From Neobacillus mesonae (GTDB taxonomy: Bacteria > Bacillota > Bacilli > Paenibacillales > Paenibacillaceae): a stretch of 64,000 nt of DNA. Positions 44,474 to 54,322 of this stretch are shown here, in pieces. The notes below the pieces were generated by a model that saw only the letters and a list, made by a program, of their open reading frames with translations, was not told the origin of the DNA and searched no databases. The stretch is from NCBI GenBank assembly GCA_023715865.1, contig JAMBOW010000004.1:310001-374000 (forward strand), read 5' to 3'. Each line of letters begins with the position of its first letter. Positions within the stretch are counted from its first letter, which is position 1. The position numbers and the translations under genes are program-made.

Positions 44474-45144
44474 GAATCGGACGATCCCAGCAATTTTGCC
44501 AGATCTCCAAAAGGATTATGCTTATCTTCGTCTCCGCTGGAATATACGAGTTTGGATGCTGTTCCTTCCTCTTCTGCTGCATTATTCATCTCCAGCTTCA
44601 AGTGGTTGAAGTGATGGATAAACACTTTCGCGGTGTTTACTGCGTCATCCAGCGCCCGGTGCTGTGTCCCGTCAAATTCGATCCCGCATAACATGAGTGC
44701 TTGGCTGAGTCCAAGCTGACGAGGACCTCCTTCTTTACGCAGGGTTCGTGAGATTTGTTTTTGTACATCGTTATGATTCATGATCCAATTGACTTTCATC
44801 TGATGTGTGCGGCAGTGAGAGACAAATTTGTTTTTGTCATCGGGACCCCAGGAGCATAGAAAATAGGATTCAGGAAGCCAGCTTATGAACTCTTTGACTG
44901 CTTCCGGAAACAGTGGGGCTGCGTCAATATCTTTTTGCGAAATTCCGGTGAATTGGATCGTATCCGTAGAAAGCACGGATTTATTCGACGGACGTACATA
45001 AGTATGGAATGTATCAACGATAGCAAGGGTTCCATTCTCATCTACGGGAGCTACTTTAACTGCACCGATATCGATAATTTCAGAGGAGTACCGTGTACTC
45101 CGGCTCACAGTAAATTCTAAATCATATATAATATAATTTAACAT
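44470..45144 (-). CDS. DEDDh 3'-5' exonuclease (KapD/ERI1-like)
   Basis: The 224-residue protein carries ExoI YDLEFTVSRS (D,E), ExoII SYFLCSWGPDDKNKFVSHC (D) and ExoIII HRALDDAVNTAKVF (H,D), the DEDDh triad set. The opening 'IIYDLEFT' and 'EIIDIGAVKV' match the ERI1/KapD subgroup, which acts on RNA or short DNA ends; in B. subtilis KapD is tied to sporulation timing. The last ~45 residues are polar. The ends overlap the convergent WYL gene by 4 nt. Confidence 0.85.
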   Translation of the reverse strand: MLNYIIYDLEFTVSRSTRYSSEIIDIGAVKVAPVDENGTLAIVDTFHTYVRPSNKSVLSTDTIQFTGISQKDIDAAPLFPEAVKEFISWLPESYFLCSWGPDDKNKFVSHCRTHQMKVNWIMNHNDVQKQISRTLRKEGGPRQLGLSQALMLCGIEFDGTQHRALDDAVNTAKVFIHHFNHLKLEMNNAAEEEGTASKLVYSSGDEDKHNPFGDLAKLLGSSDS

Positions 45145-45317
45145 GATTCATACTCCTTTCTTTTTATGAATGAGGCAGCATGGCCGAATGGTCAAACAGG
45201 AAAGCTTCAAATCTATCTAAATACTATATTACCTTTAACATTCCAGACTGTCAGCGTATTTTCTTTCCACTTTGTGACGAGAATGATAGAAATAGTGGTC
45301 AGCTTATACGAAAAGGA

Positions 45318-45346
45318 TTGACATGAAGCGCTAAATCTATTATCGT
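45318..45346 (+). promoter_or_regulatory. promoter of the proS T-box transcript
   Basis: TTGACA (45318-45323), a 17-nt spacer and TATCGT (45341-45346). The -35 is perfect. The start near 45353 fits the first T-box helix. Confidence 0.5.
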
Positions 45347-45361
45347 GCTTTTTAAAATATG

Positions 45362-45626
45362 ATCAGCGATGAACAAGGACATGGTATAGGTACCAGCATC
45401 CCGTCAGAGAAGAGATCCGTTAGTGGTGAGAGATCTTTAGGGATTGCCGCTTATACTCCTACCTTGGAGCTGCAGGTGAAGCGAGTCAATTGTTCTCATC
45501 TGCCGGTGTTCGGCACGTTATGCCGGAATAGAGGATTTAGCATGAATGGGCATCGGTTCATTTTTGCTTGATCAAAATTAGGGTGGTACCACGACACTTT
45601 CGTCCCTGACGAGAGTGTCTTTTTTG
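45362..45626 (+). ncRNA. T-box riboswitch upstream of proS
   Basis: The T-box sequence AGGGTGGTACCACG (45580-45593) is followed by the terminator ACACTTTCGTC-cct-GACGAGAGTGT with TTTTTT (to 45626). Upstream is a stem I region beginning GATGAACAAGG with the expected AGTGGTGAGAGA loop. The RNA reads uncharged tRNA and permits transcription of the synthetase. A CCT triplet at 45458-45460 could be the proline specifier, but I could not fold the loop with confidence. Confidence 0.92.
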
Positions 45627-45658
45627 TGTTTGATGCATATAGAAGGAGGTTTTGTGTT

Positions 45659-47410
45659 ATGAAGCAAAGTCAGTTGCTCGCGCCAACTTTAAGAGAAGCA
45701 CCTGCGGAAGCTGAGATTAGGAGTCACAATATTCTTTTGCGTTCTGGAATGATTCGGCAAACCGCATCGGGTGTGTACAGCTTTCTGCCTTTAGGGAGAA
45801 GAGTTCTTCTTAAGATCGAACGAATCATCCGAGAAGAAATGGATGGTATTCATGCACAAGAGACATTGCTGCCTTCCTTGCAGCCGCTTGAACTATGGGA
45901 TGAATCCGGAAGATCAAGCGATTACGGTCCTGAACTGATGAGATTAAACGATCGGCATGACCGCTCTTTTGCTCTTGGTCCTACGCATGAAGAAGTCATT
46001 ACGTCGATTGTACGAGATAATGTGCAGAGTTACCGGCAGCTGCCCCTTACGCTCTATCAAATTAGCTCGAAATATCGAGATGAGCGCAGACCGCGATTCG
46101 GCGTACTCCGCGGCAGGGAGTTTACAATGAAGGATGCTTATTCGTTCTCATCCACCTATGAAGAGCTAGATTTAACTTATACGGCTATGGCAGAGGCATA
46201 TCATCGTATTTTTACTCGAATGGGTTTGAGATTTAAAAAGGTAGAAGCAGATGCAGGTACCATAGGAGGAAGCGGCGAAACCCATGAGTATATGGCGCTG
46301 GCTGCTATTGGAGAAGATACAATCGTCTCCTGTACCTGCTGTAATTACGCAGCGAACTTGGAGAAGGCGGGTTACGCAGCTGCGAGTCCAAATCATAGTA
46401 GAGATGGACGGCAGGAACCAGCTGCTGAGCCGCAAATTGTTACTACAAGAACTAAAGTGCATACACCGGATATGCGGACGATTGAACAAATTTCAGATTT
46501 TCTGCAAATTAAGCCGCGTGAGGTAATTAAGACGTTGTTGTATGTGGCTGATGATAAGCCGGTTGCCGTTCTGGTTCGAGGTGATCATGAAGTCAATGAA
46601 ATTAAACTGCAGAAAGCGCTCGGTGCACAAAAGCTTGATCTTATGCCAGAAGAAATGAGCCGTGAGCTTAAGCTTACTGTCGGATATCTTGGCCCATATG
46701 ATCTTCAAATGAAGGTGATTGCAGATCATGCTGTTACTGTCATGACAAGCAGCGTAACAGGAGCCGGTGAGAAAGACCATCATTATGTGAATGCTGTTCC
46801 TGGCATTGATTTTACTTGGAATGAAACTCATGATGTCCGAAATGCGGCAATAGGGGATACTTGTCCCTTATGTGAAGCACCGCTGTCCTTTGAACGTGGA
46901 ATTGAAGTAGGGCATATTTTCAAGTTAGGTACTAAATACAGTGATGCCATGGGGGCGACGGTGCTGGATCAGACGGGAGTGCCGCAGGTGCCGATTATGG
47001 GCTGTTACGGTATAGGCGTTTCACGTTTACTGGGAGCGGTGGCAGAACAGTATGCCGAAGAAGGAATGATGCATTGGCCTGTCTCCATAGCTCCATATCA
47101 TGTGCACATTATTCCTGTGTCTAACAAGGATGAGGTTCAAATGCAGCTTGCAGCCGAGCTTGAAACGGCTTTGTCTGTATTAGGACTGGATATCTTAGTG
47201 GATGATCGCAGCGAACGGCCAGGAGTCAAATTCAAAGATGCTGATTTGTTTGGCATACCGATGCGTATTGTCGTGGGCAGAGATGCTGCTAATGGACGCG
47301 TGGAGTGCAGATTGCATACGGATGAGGTGGAGGAGGTTCGTTTAGAGTCCGGTTCCCTCTCGGATGTGGTCAATATCGCCAAGCAGCATCTTATACCAAA
47401 TTTGTGCTAG
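45659..47410 (+). CDS. proS: prolyl-tRNA synthetase, bacterial type
   Basis: The 583-residue class II synthetase has SHNILLRSGMIRQTASGVYS at the N terminus, ALGPTHEEVITSIVRDNVQS, YQISSKYRDERRPRFGVLRG, a central editing (INS/YbaK-like) domain (~240-390, MRTIEQISDFLQIKPREVIK), motif 3 PIMGCYGIGVSRLLGAVAEQ and an anticodon-binding domain (IIPVSNKDEVQMQLAAELET). The ATG at 45659 has AGAAGGAGGT; the longer frame from 45626 starts within the T-box terminator tail and is rejected. Confidence 0.96.
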   Translation: MKQSQLLAPTLREAPAEAEIRSHNILLRSGMIRQTASGVYSFLPLGRRVLLKIERIIREEMDGIHAQETLLPSLQPLELWDESGRSSDYGPELMRLNDRHDRSFALGPTHEEVITSIVRDNVQSYRQLPLTLYQISSKYRDERRPRFGVLRGREFTMKDAYSFSSTYEELDLTYTAMAEAYHRIFTRMGLRFKKVEADAGTIGGSGETHEYMALAAIGEDTIVSCTCCNYAANLEKAGYAAASPNHSRDGRQEPAAEPQIVTTRTKVHTPDMRTIEQISDFLQIKPREVIKTLLYVADDKPVAVLVRGDHEVNEIKLQKALGAQKLDLMPEEMSRELKLTVGYLGPYDLQMKVIADHAVTVMTSSVTGAGEKDHHYVNAVPGIDFTWNETHDVRNAAIGDTCPLCEAPLSFERGIEVGHIFKLGTKYSDAMGATVLDQTGVPQVPIMGCYGIGVSRLLGAVAEQYAEEGMMHWPVSIAPYHVHIIPVSNKDEVQMQLAAELETALSVLGLDILVDDRSERPGVKFKDADLFGIPMRIVVGRDAANGRVECRLHTDEVEEVRLESGSLSDVVNIAKQHLIPNLC

Positions 47411-47479
47411 TCAAATCGGATAATATAATATATTCTATTTAAAAAGGTTTGACCCTACCATATGACGTCCTAAAGCATA

Positions 47480-47509
47480 GGGCCTTGATAATTATCAAGG
47501 CCCTTTTTT
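47480..47509 (+). terminator. Rho-independent terminator after proS
   Basis: A perfect 24-bp palindrome (arms GGGCCTTGATAA/TTATCAAGGCCC) is followed by TTTTTT. Nothing else is recognised in 47510-47725. Confidence 0.9.
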
Positions 47510-47725
47510 GCGTCTTTAGAGGTATTTTAAGGTCAAGCCAAACAGAAAGGAGCTGATTTGCAAGATACATTTTCTATTCCTTAAACATTAGTAAAAAATT
47601 GTATAATCGCTCTATAAAAGGATGTTTATCTTCGTCCGATAATAGAGTAGAATCTGTCATTTCCATTGTTATCTGCAATAGGCTTGGGATTAACGTAACC
47701 AACTGCGAAGGAGGAAATTCAATTG

Positions 47726-48661
47726 ATGAAGAAAGTAATGTTGTCTTTAGGAGCTGGTGTACTAGCATTTTCGACCATGATTACGAGTGGAGTGCAGGCG
47801 GCGGGAAATACTCAGGTAGAGGTGCTTCTGGATACGAAGAAGATGACTTTTCCTGATGCGAAGCCTTTTCAAGACAGCCAAGGCAGTGTGATGGTTCCTA
47901 TTCGATTTGTGTCGGAAGCGCTTGATGCTAAGATCAACCTTAAGAAAACTGCAGGGAAGACAACAGTAGAAGTCACGAAGGATGATCACCATATTCAAAT
48001 GACGGTTGGTCAAACCTCCGCTTTAATTAATGGGAAGTCAAAGAGCTACGGAACCAGAATCATTCTGAAGGATAACCGCACATTTGTACCATTGAGATTG
48101 ATCAGTGAAGGACTGGGTGAATCGGTCTCTTGGGATAAGGTAGGCCGATGGGTTTGGATCGGAGATAAAGAGTTTAGGAGTACGGATGATAAGGAGTTTA
48201 AGCTCCAGCCTTTAAGTGATTTTAAGGAGTACTCAACCAAAGATAAATCAATCTTGAAAAATATATACGAAGAAACCTTTAAAGGAATTAAAATTGTTGA
48301 ACAAAATCAGTTACCTATACAGTTAGGCACAGGTGAAGTGATTTATAGCGCTAATATAACAAAAATTAAAGGAGACATTTTCCTAGGAATTAGAAGTACT
48401 TCAAGAGCACCAATAAATCTGTTGTTAAAGAATGACTTTCCAAAATACAGAAAAGGACTTGATAACTTATATAAAAATCATGGGGATGGAACAGGTACTA
48501 ACTACTACCCTCTTATTAGCCAATCTGACAAGTTCCAAAATGGAAAGTATTTAGAAAACTATAAATATACTGATTTGGATTTGAAAAACGTTGACTACAT
48601 AACCTTCAGGACAGATGAACCAAGAGATTACGTAGTGGCGCTTGTTAATCCTTTCAATTAG
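47726..48661 (+). CDS. secreted stalk-domain (copper-amine-oxidase-N-like) protein
   Basis: The 311-residue product has a signal peptide (MKKVMLSLGAGVLAFSTMIT, cleavage near VQAA). Two stalk-domain halves follow (SVMVPIRFVSEALDAKINLK, and IILKDNRTFVPLRLISEGLG). From residue ~165 there is an unrelated C-terminal half (KYLENYKYTDLDLKNVDYIT) without recognised family. Base composition drops sharply at about 48235: hand counts give roughly 48% GC in 48001-48060 but 22-30% in 48241-48480. The change continues into the next gene. GGAGGAAATTC precedes the start. It likely acts on the cell surface with the large protein 9 nt downstream. Confidence 0.75.
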   Translation: MKKVMLSLGAGVLAFSTMITSGVQAAGNTQVEVLLDTKKMTFPDAKPFQDSQGSVMVPIRFVSEALDAKINLKKTAGKTTVEVTKDDHHIQMTVGQTSALINGKSKSYGTRIILKDNRTFVPLRLISEGLGESVSWDKVGRWVWIGDKEFRSTDDKEFKLQPLSDFKEYSTKDKSILKNIYEETFKGIKIVEQNQLPIQLGTGEVIYSANITKIKGDIFLGIRSTSRAPINLLLKNDFPKYRKGLDNLYKNHGDGTGTNYYPLISQSDKFQNGKYLENYKYTDLDLKNVDYITFRTDEPRDYVVALVNPFN

Positions 48662-48670
48662 AGCATAGCC

Positions 48671-51600
48671 ATGAAGAAAAACTTTTTAATTTTAATAGGT
48701 TCAATATTTGTTATCTCATTTTTATTTCTGACTTACCCTGGCCAAGCAAAAGCAATTGGTTTATCTAGGTTATATCAAGATCCTAATAATTCTAATATCT
48801 ATTATTTTGTTGGCATGGTATTTTATGAGGTTTGGAAAACAAATTCTGGAGAATGGCAGTATGGTAAGAGGCCAGGTGGAATAACTGACATTGATGGATT
48901 CGATTATACATTTGAATTCAATTCTTCAAGAAAGGTAAAAGATGTACGAGTTAGCAAGTTTACATATAGAGGGCAGTATGCTGATGAGATTTTTGAGACA
49001 TCAAGATCCACAGAAATGTCTCAGAACACTAAAGCATATTATGAAGATGCCACTTCTCCAACTTATAGCTTGTGTTCAGATAATCAAACTCAAGGATGTG
49101 AAGGTTGGCTCTGGACTGGAAAGGGTACAAATATAGCTAATATACCAATATACGTGACGAATGGTCTCTTATATGCTATCGATCCTGTCAATAGAAGGCT
49201 TGAACAAGAAGCAGTAGGTGTTGAATTTGGTCCAAACGTAGAAGGATACCGCTATTTCTTCCCCACTCTTTTCACCATCGAACTCGAGCCTGAGGAAGGT
49301 AATGCGATTATTAAGCATTACACGACCAGGGGACAATCGCTCAATGGAGTAAACGGGTTTACGGATCGGGAAGAAAAGCTGGTTAAGAACGAAACCTATG
49401 CCTTCACCCATACACCAGGGAACAATACATATAAGTACGTAGGTCACAAGAAAAGCACAGTGTCTGCACCAAGTGGGGGAACCCCTTCACCAGGCGATCC
49501 ATACTCTTTTACCTATGATGGAAGCTTTCCGACCTATTATCTCTTTTTCTATTACGAAACTGACGATACGGGTCCCGACCCGCCAACCGCAGGCTGCACA
49601 GCACCTGTTCCGGCTTCAAATCTTACCGGCAAATATATGGATCCTGTAGCAACCGGTGTAATTAAAGCGGACGAACGGGGAAGTGAAAGATTTGATGTAC
49701 TGCAAGGAATTCCAACATCAGAGAGTCTATATGGGAATATCCTGGCTAGAAATTATCTATTTGAGAACAAATTTACAGAGATGCAGGGCGTATGTACATA
49801 CAAGGTAAATGTTGAACAAACTTGGAATCTCACCTGGGATCCTAAGACAACGGACGAAGAGGGGAACGAAGTGCCTGATCCTCAGAGTGATGAGGAAGTC
49901 GTGACCGAGCAATACGAAATTATAAGACCGTATTCTTATTGGGTTATCGATCAGCTTGAAGTATATGAGATTGACCAGGCACTGCTTCAAAATTATGCAC
50001 TCCCTAATGACAAAATAATAATGTATCCAAAGGGATACGAAGGACCACGATTTACAGTGACGAGTTCTGGACAGTATTATCCTCCTGAGATTCCAGGGAC
50101 GGTTGTTGCTCCAGGTGGCAGTAAAGATGGGGGTACATCAAGGCCTGAGCCAGACTCGGAGGACTTAAGCAGTTATGCAGAAGATGCAGTGGACAGCGTT
50201 GATGTCACGAATGATTCTCTTATTTTTAATGGGCAAACGATTATCTCTTCTAACAAGACCCAGGAATCCGGACCGACACCTGGAAAGATTCCAGCACCGC
50301 AGTCTATTAACGAAAATGTGCTTTATGAGCCGGGAAATATCATCAGCAGTAATAAGGTGAATCGGGCCAATACAACAAGCGCTGGCTCCATCGGGTATCG
50401 TCTGTTACCCGGCAGTATCGGCGGTGGAGATAAAGAGTTTCCTATTTACGGAATTAATACCGTGACGGTGCATACACCCGTGGTGAATTATTCCTCTGTT
50501 ACCGATGATCAGGCTCATAATCAGAAGACGCGGCCGAATGAAAGTCGAGCGGCTTTTATTCTCGATCGTCCTTTCAAGATACGTATTCCGACCAGCGGAC
50601 AGCATGTCAGTTATCCAGGGTACGGTCATCGAGACTATGCCAAATACGTTAGAGTGAAGCAGGTATATTTTCCTTTTGACGTGTACAGTGCGGACAGACG
50701 CTCCTTCTATCCAAAGAATACCTGGATTACTGTTCCGACTCTCCAGCTCGAGACGGAGTTCTTTCTGCCCGTATGGGTAGATGAAGGGGATTATACGGTC
50801 TACTTCCGTACCATTGCGGAAAACGCACCTGGCGATTTTACACATGAAACAAATGCAAATATGAGTCTTGCTCACCATGCGGCGACAGATTCAGCGGATG
50901 TGGAAGTAATCGGCCGGGTTTATGATTTTCGTGTGACCGACATTGCTGACTATGAGTGGGAATCCGTATTCCGGGAACAACTTGGGAGCAGTATTCCTAC
51001 GGGCTTCTCATATTGGGTTGGTTTAAACGGAATTGATGGAGGATTCAGGGGAAATAACGAACCTTTTATTTTACCTATACGACCCGGCAGCCATCCGGAG
51101 CAGGGATACGCTAATGTGTCTGTGAAAACAGGATACCATTTCAAGTTTGACCTGAAGACCAAAGGGAATATGTTTGACGCAGATGATGGAATTCGAATCA
51201 CACCAGCCTTTTATTATGTAGCAAGCGATGGATCGCAAAGGCAGGAGGTCGATTTGTACTACAGCAAAGGCTTTAAGCATTTTATTCGAATTGGATCTCC
51301 CCAGGATGAAGAGAAGAGATATGTCTTACTGAATGAGCGTCTGCGAAATGTGCCGCTTGAAGAATTAACGGATACAGCGGCCTTTTACTACAATACCGAG
51401 CTTACGGATACCGAGAGAAATCAGATTCCTTTTGCAGTCTATACAGAGAATTATATGCTCAGTAAGGAAAAAGAAAGCTCATGGGCAGGAAGGTATCATT
51501 GGATGGTATTATCTGATGAGCTTCGTACTTTTATTGGGCCGAAAAGTAACCTGCCTGCAGAAGTTAACCGACTTCGTGCTAATGCAGCCATACAGCATTG

Positions 51601-51946
51601 GTACGGTGAGTACAGCCTGCCTGCTGATACCGTCGCGGTCAAAAAAGGAACAGATCTCGCTGCCTACTCCAGATCGAGTGTTCTCGATGATCAATCTGAC
51701 ATTCTATTAAAAGACGGTTATATCGTCGTTAACTTTAATATTGAAACGATCCAAAATGGAGATACGGCAAATCCTCACCTGCAATATATCCATGCACCGC
51801 TCATGAACCAGTGGCAGCTGGAGGGCTTCCATAGGAAGTTTACTACACCGGCAGGAGGTTCCTTTATTGGGGAAGATGGCGATGTTTTGTACTATTACAG
51901 TCACTTGTCGAGCAGAAATGACTTCTCTTCGCAAGTGCCTCATTAA
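48671..51946 (+). CDS. giant secreted protein, DUF5704-like
   Basis: The 1091-residue product starts with a signal peptide (MKKNFLILIGSIFVISFLFL, cleavage near AKAI). Beta-rich extracellular sequence follows throughout: ANTRRGQSLN-like strands (e.g. IIKHYTTRGQSLNGVNGFTD), a Cys-containing segment (CTAPVPASNLTGKYMDPVAT, residues ~319-338), a Pro/Gly-rich linker (~480-500, GTVVAPGGSKDGGTSRPEPD) and a large C-terminal region with repeated YYFR/YVASD-type strands. It matches my memory of DUF5704 proteins of Paenibacillus, found beside stalk-domain genes; function unknown. The first ~190 codons are AT-rich and the rest is typical of the window. No cell-wall sorting motif or membrane anchor is seen at the end. 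Confidence 0.7.
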   Translation: MKKNFLILIGSIFVISFLFLTYPGQAKAIGLSRLYQDPNNSNIYYFVGMVFYEVWKTNSGEWQYGKRPGGITDIDGFDYTFEFNSSRKVKDVRVSKFTYRGQYADEIFETSRSTEMSQNTKAYYEDATSPTYSLCSDNQTQGCEGWLWTGKGTNIANIPIYVTNGLLYAIDPVNRRLEQEAVGVEFGPNVEGYRYFFPTLFTIELEPEEGNAIIKHYTTRGQSLNGVNGFTDREEKLVKNETYAFTHTPGNNTYKYVGHKKSTVSAPSGGTPSPGDPYSFTYDGSFPTYYLFFYYETDDTGPDPPTAGCTAPVPASNLTGKYMDPVATGVIKADERGSERFDVLQGIPTSESLYGNILARNYLFENKFTEMQGVCTYKVNVEQTWNLTWDPKTTDEEGNEVPDPQSDEEVVTEQYEIIRPYSYWVIDQLEVYEIDQALLQNYALPNDKIIMYPKGYEGPRFTVTSSGQYYPPEIPGTVVAPGGSKDGGTSRPEPDSEDLSSYAEDAVDSVDVTNDSLIFNGQTIISSNKTQESGPTPGKIPAPQSINENVLYEPGNIISSNKVNRANTTSAGSIGYRLLPGSIGGGDKEFPIYGINTVTVHTPVVNYSSVTDDQAHNQKTRPNESRAAFILDRPFKIRIPTSGQHVSYPGYGHRDYAKYVRVKQVYFPFDVYSADRRSFYPKNTWITVPTLQLETEFFLPVWVDEGDYTVYFRTIAENAPGDFTHETNANMSLAHHAATDSADVEVIGRVYDFRVTDIADYEWESVFREQLGSSIPTGFSYWVGLNGIDGGFRGNNEPFILPIRPGSHPEQGYANVSVKTGYHFKFDLKTKGNMFDADDGIRITPAFYYVASDGSQRQEVDLYYSKGFKHFIRIGSPQDEEKRYVLLNERLRNVPLEELTDTAAFYYNTELTDTERNQIPFAVYTENYMLSKEKESSWAGRYHWMVLSDELRTFIGPKSNLPAEVNRLRANAAIQHWYGEYSLPADTVAVKKGTDLAAYSRSSVLDDQSDILLKDGYIVVNFNIETIQNGDTANPHLQYIHAPLMNQWQLEGFHRKFTTPAGGSFIGEDGDVLYYYSHLSSRNDFSSQVPH

Positions 51947-51954
51947 TTGATCAC

Positions 51955-51995
51955 GCCAAAAGAGCCCTGAACTTAAAGTTCGGGGCTCTTTTGGC
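51955..51995 (+). terminator. Rho-independent terminator after the DUF5704-like gene
   Basis: Long arms GCCAAAAGAGCCC and GGGCTCTTTTGGC, with an inner GAACTT/AAGTTC stem. The rest of the 300-bp gap to 52249 is AT-rich without a recognised element. Confidence 0.88.
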
Positions 51996-52249
51996 TTCGT
52001 CCAATCTCTTATGCTATTCTTCGGCTTGCTTATGCTGGTGGTAAGGCTATTGTGGTTCACGCATGCGTTGTGTTACTTAATGCCTAGTTTCTACGTTAAC
52101 TATTACATATGACGCTCTTCTCTTGCTCCTAAATAATTACTATATAACTATAATATCGGATTTTATCCTAGGATATTAATAGTAATTTGAAATTTTTTAG
52201 AATTTTTTTGAAGAGATGTGACTTTTTATCTACGACAGCTGCCGCAGTA

Positions 52250-54067
52250 TTATGAAGCGGAAGGAAGCTTCAGGGTTTGGCCAGGATAAATCCAGTGCGC
52301 ATTTTTAATATTGTTGAGCTTCTGAATTGTCTGCCATGATGTGCCGTGCTTTCTGGAGATCGAATAGAGTGTATCACCGGATTTAACGACATATACTTTT
52401 GGCTTCTCAACAGAAGGCGTCTCTGGTTTTGTTGGTTTTGTAGTTTGGTCCGGCTTCTCTGCTTCAACTGGAACTTCTGGAGCAGGTGTCTCTTCTACAG
52501 GCTCAGTGACTGTTGGAGTTGCCGCTTCAGCGATACGTCCATCTGTATTAACTGCAGCACTTCCCAGTTTTTGCAGGTGGGCAATCAGTGCTTCATCCAA
52601 GGAACCATACATGCCAGCTTGAGCATACTTTTTGAACATTTCGTATTCATCCCCGCCAATAGCAGTAAAGTCGTTCGTAGCAAGCGTGTAGGTTGCTTCA
52701 GGATCGATAGGCTCATTACCGATCATGACGGAATGTACACGGCTTCCAGGTTCTTTGGAAGGATCAATTTTGAAGCTGAATCCGGAAATTTGCGGGAATC
52801 CGCCGCTGGCTTCAGGGTAGCTTTTTACCCCGTTCTCAAGAGCTGCAATAACATCTTCGCCTTTAACATTCAGCGTTACGATTTGATTACCGAAAGGAAG
52901 AACCGTAATGACCTCGCCTTTGGTTACGTCACCTTTCTCGATGGAAGCTCGAATTCCGCCGCCGTTCGTAAGAGCGATGTCAGCGCCGGATACTTCACGG
53001 AGTGAATCTGCAATCAGATCGCCAAGATTGGTTTCGCCTACACGAACCTTTTCACGGGCTCCCTCCAGATCCGTTGAGATCGTGGCTACCACTTCATCCA
53101 AAATCGGTGCTTGCTCCTCAGTGATCGAAGATACCAGAGCTGCTACTTTTTCATTAGGTGCAATTTCTGCTGCTTCAGTCTCGTCAATCAGGGTTGCCTT
53201 CTTGGAGACCACCTTGCCTTCATCTACCCACAAATCAACTGCGCCGACATAGTTTGTATATTCGCCTGCGCTTGCGATGAGTGTGCCATTGTCAGCAACT
53301 AAACCATCCTCAAGCACAGTGTGGCTGTGAGCATCGATATAAACATCAATACCGTCAACTTCATCCACTACATCAAAAGTGTTATCCAGGTCAGAATCAT
53401 CTTGTCCCAAGTGTGAGAGAAGGACAACGACATCGACTTCATCACGGATTTCATCTACATATTTTTGTGCTTCTTCAGAAGGGTCGGCAAATTCAATGCC
53501 CTCTACGTTTTTAGGGTTTGTTTTATATGCTGTTTCTTGAGTCGTCAGGGCAATAATCCCAATCTTAACTCCGTCTACTTCTTTGATGATGTATGGCTCA
53601 AAAAGGCTTGTACCGTCGGATTTCTTTACGTTTGCACTGATCATCGGGAAATTAAATTGCTCACTCAGTGTAACGAGATGCTCCCATCCATAGTTAAATT
53701 CATGGTTACCTGGAACAATTGCATCATATCCCATTTCATTCATGACTTTTACAATGCTTTCCCCATTAACCAAGGTAGCAAAAGTAGTGCCATGCACTGC
53801 GTCACCACCATCGAGAAACAGAGTGTTCGGATTCTCGGCACGGTATTTGTCTGCAATTCCTGCTACTTTGGCATAGCCCATATTGGGAGATGCTTCGACT
53901 GCACGGGCATGCGAGTCATTCGTATGTAGAATCGTAATGTGCGTCCCACTGTTGTCCGGTGCAGAGACAGTACCGGTTGCTTCTGTAGCAGCGCTGGCTG
54001 CTCCTAAGGAACTAAATAGTAGTGCAGAAGCCGCCACTGAAGATATTGCTGTTTTCCACTTCATCAT
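52250..54067 (-). CDS. secreted 5'-nucleotidase/2',3'-cyclic phosphodiesterase family protein with C-terminal LysM
   Basis: The 605-residue product has a signal peptide ([20 protein letters not shown], then AASA). A calcineurin-type metallophosphatase domain (~45-265) carries the metal ligands in [53 protein letters not shown] and IDAHSHTVL. The 5'-nucleotidase C-terminal domain (~290-490) has [29 protein letters not shown] and YEMFKKYA. A Pro/Glu/Thr linker leads to one LysM ([20 protein letters not shown], ending [10 protein letters not shown]). It releases phosphate or nucleosides outside the cell while bound to peptidoglycan. GGGAGGG lies upstream of the ATG at 54067. Confidence 0.93.
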   Translation of the reverse strand: MMKWKTAISSVAASALLFSSLGAASAATEATGTVSAPDNSGTHITILHTNDSHARAVEASPNMGYAKVAGIADKYRAENPNTLFLDGGDAVHGTTFATLVNGESIVKVMNEMGYDAIVPGNHEFNYGWEHLVTLSEQFNFPMISANVKKSDGTSLFEPYIIKEVDGVKIGIIALTTQETAYKTNPKNVEGIEFADPSEEAQKYVDEIRDEVDVVVLLSHLGQDDSDLDNTFDVVDEVDGIDVYIDAHSHTVLEDGLVADNGTLIASAGEYTNYVGAVDLWVDEGKVVSKKATLIDETEAAEIAPNEKVAALVSSITEEQAPILDEVVATISTDLEGAREKVRVGETNLGDLIADSLREVSGADIALTNGGGIRASIEKGDVTKGEVITVLPFGNQIVTLNVKGEDVIAALENGVKSYPEASGGFPQISGFSFKIDPSKEPGSRVHSVMIGNEPIDPEATYTLATNDFTAIGGDEYEMFKKYAQAGMYGSLDEALIAHLQKLGSAAVNTDGRIAEAATPTVTEPVEETPAPEVPVEAEKPDQTTKPTKPETPSVEKPKVYVVKSGDTLYSISRKHGTSWQTIQKLNNIKNAHWIYPGQTLKLPSAS

Positions 54068-54322
54068 AGAAGTCTCAACCCTCCCAAATTTTAACTTAAG
54101 CACATTCTATCAAACAATTTAAATATATTCTTCATGTTTTATGTAAAATATCTTCCGTAAACATGACAAGAGAACAATTTTTTTTTGAAGAATTTCTATA
54201 AAGTTACAAAAACATAGGTCTTATGTCAAAAAACCTCATGGTTACGCTATAATCTGTATTCAGGTAGAATGAATAATTAGATGCAGGTTTGTAACAAGAA
54301 GACAAAAAAGGAGGACCATCTG

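Noticed and set aside
45171-45250. possible tRNA-like stretch (GCATGGCCGAATGG)
   Set aside because: Resembles a D-arm start but no acceptor, anticodon or T arm can be paired.
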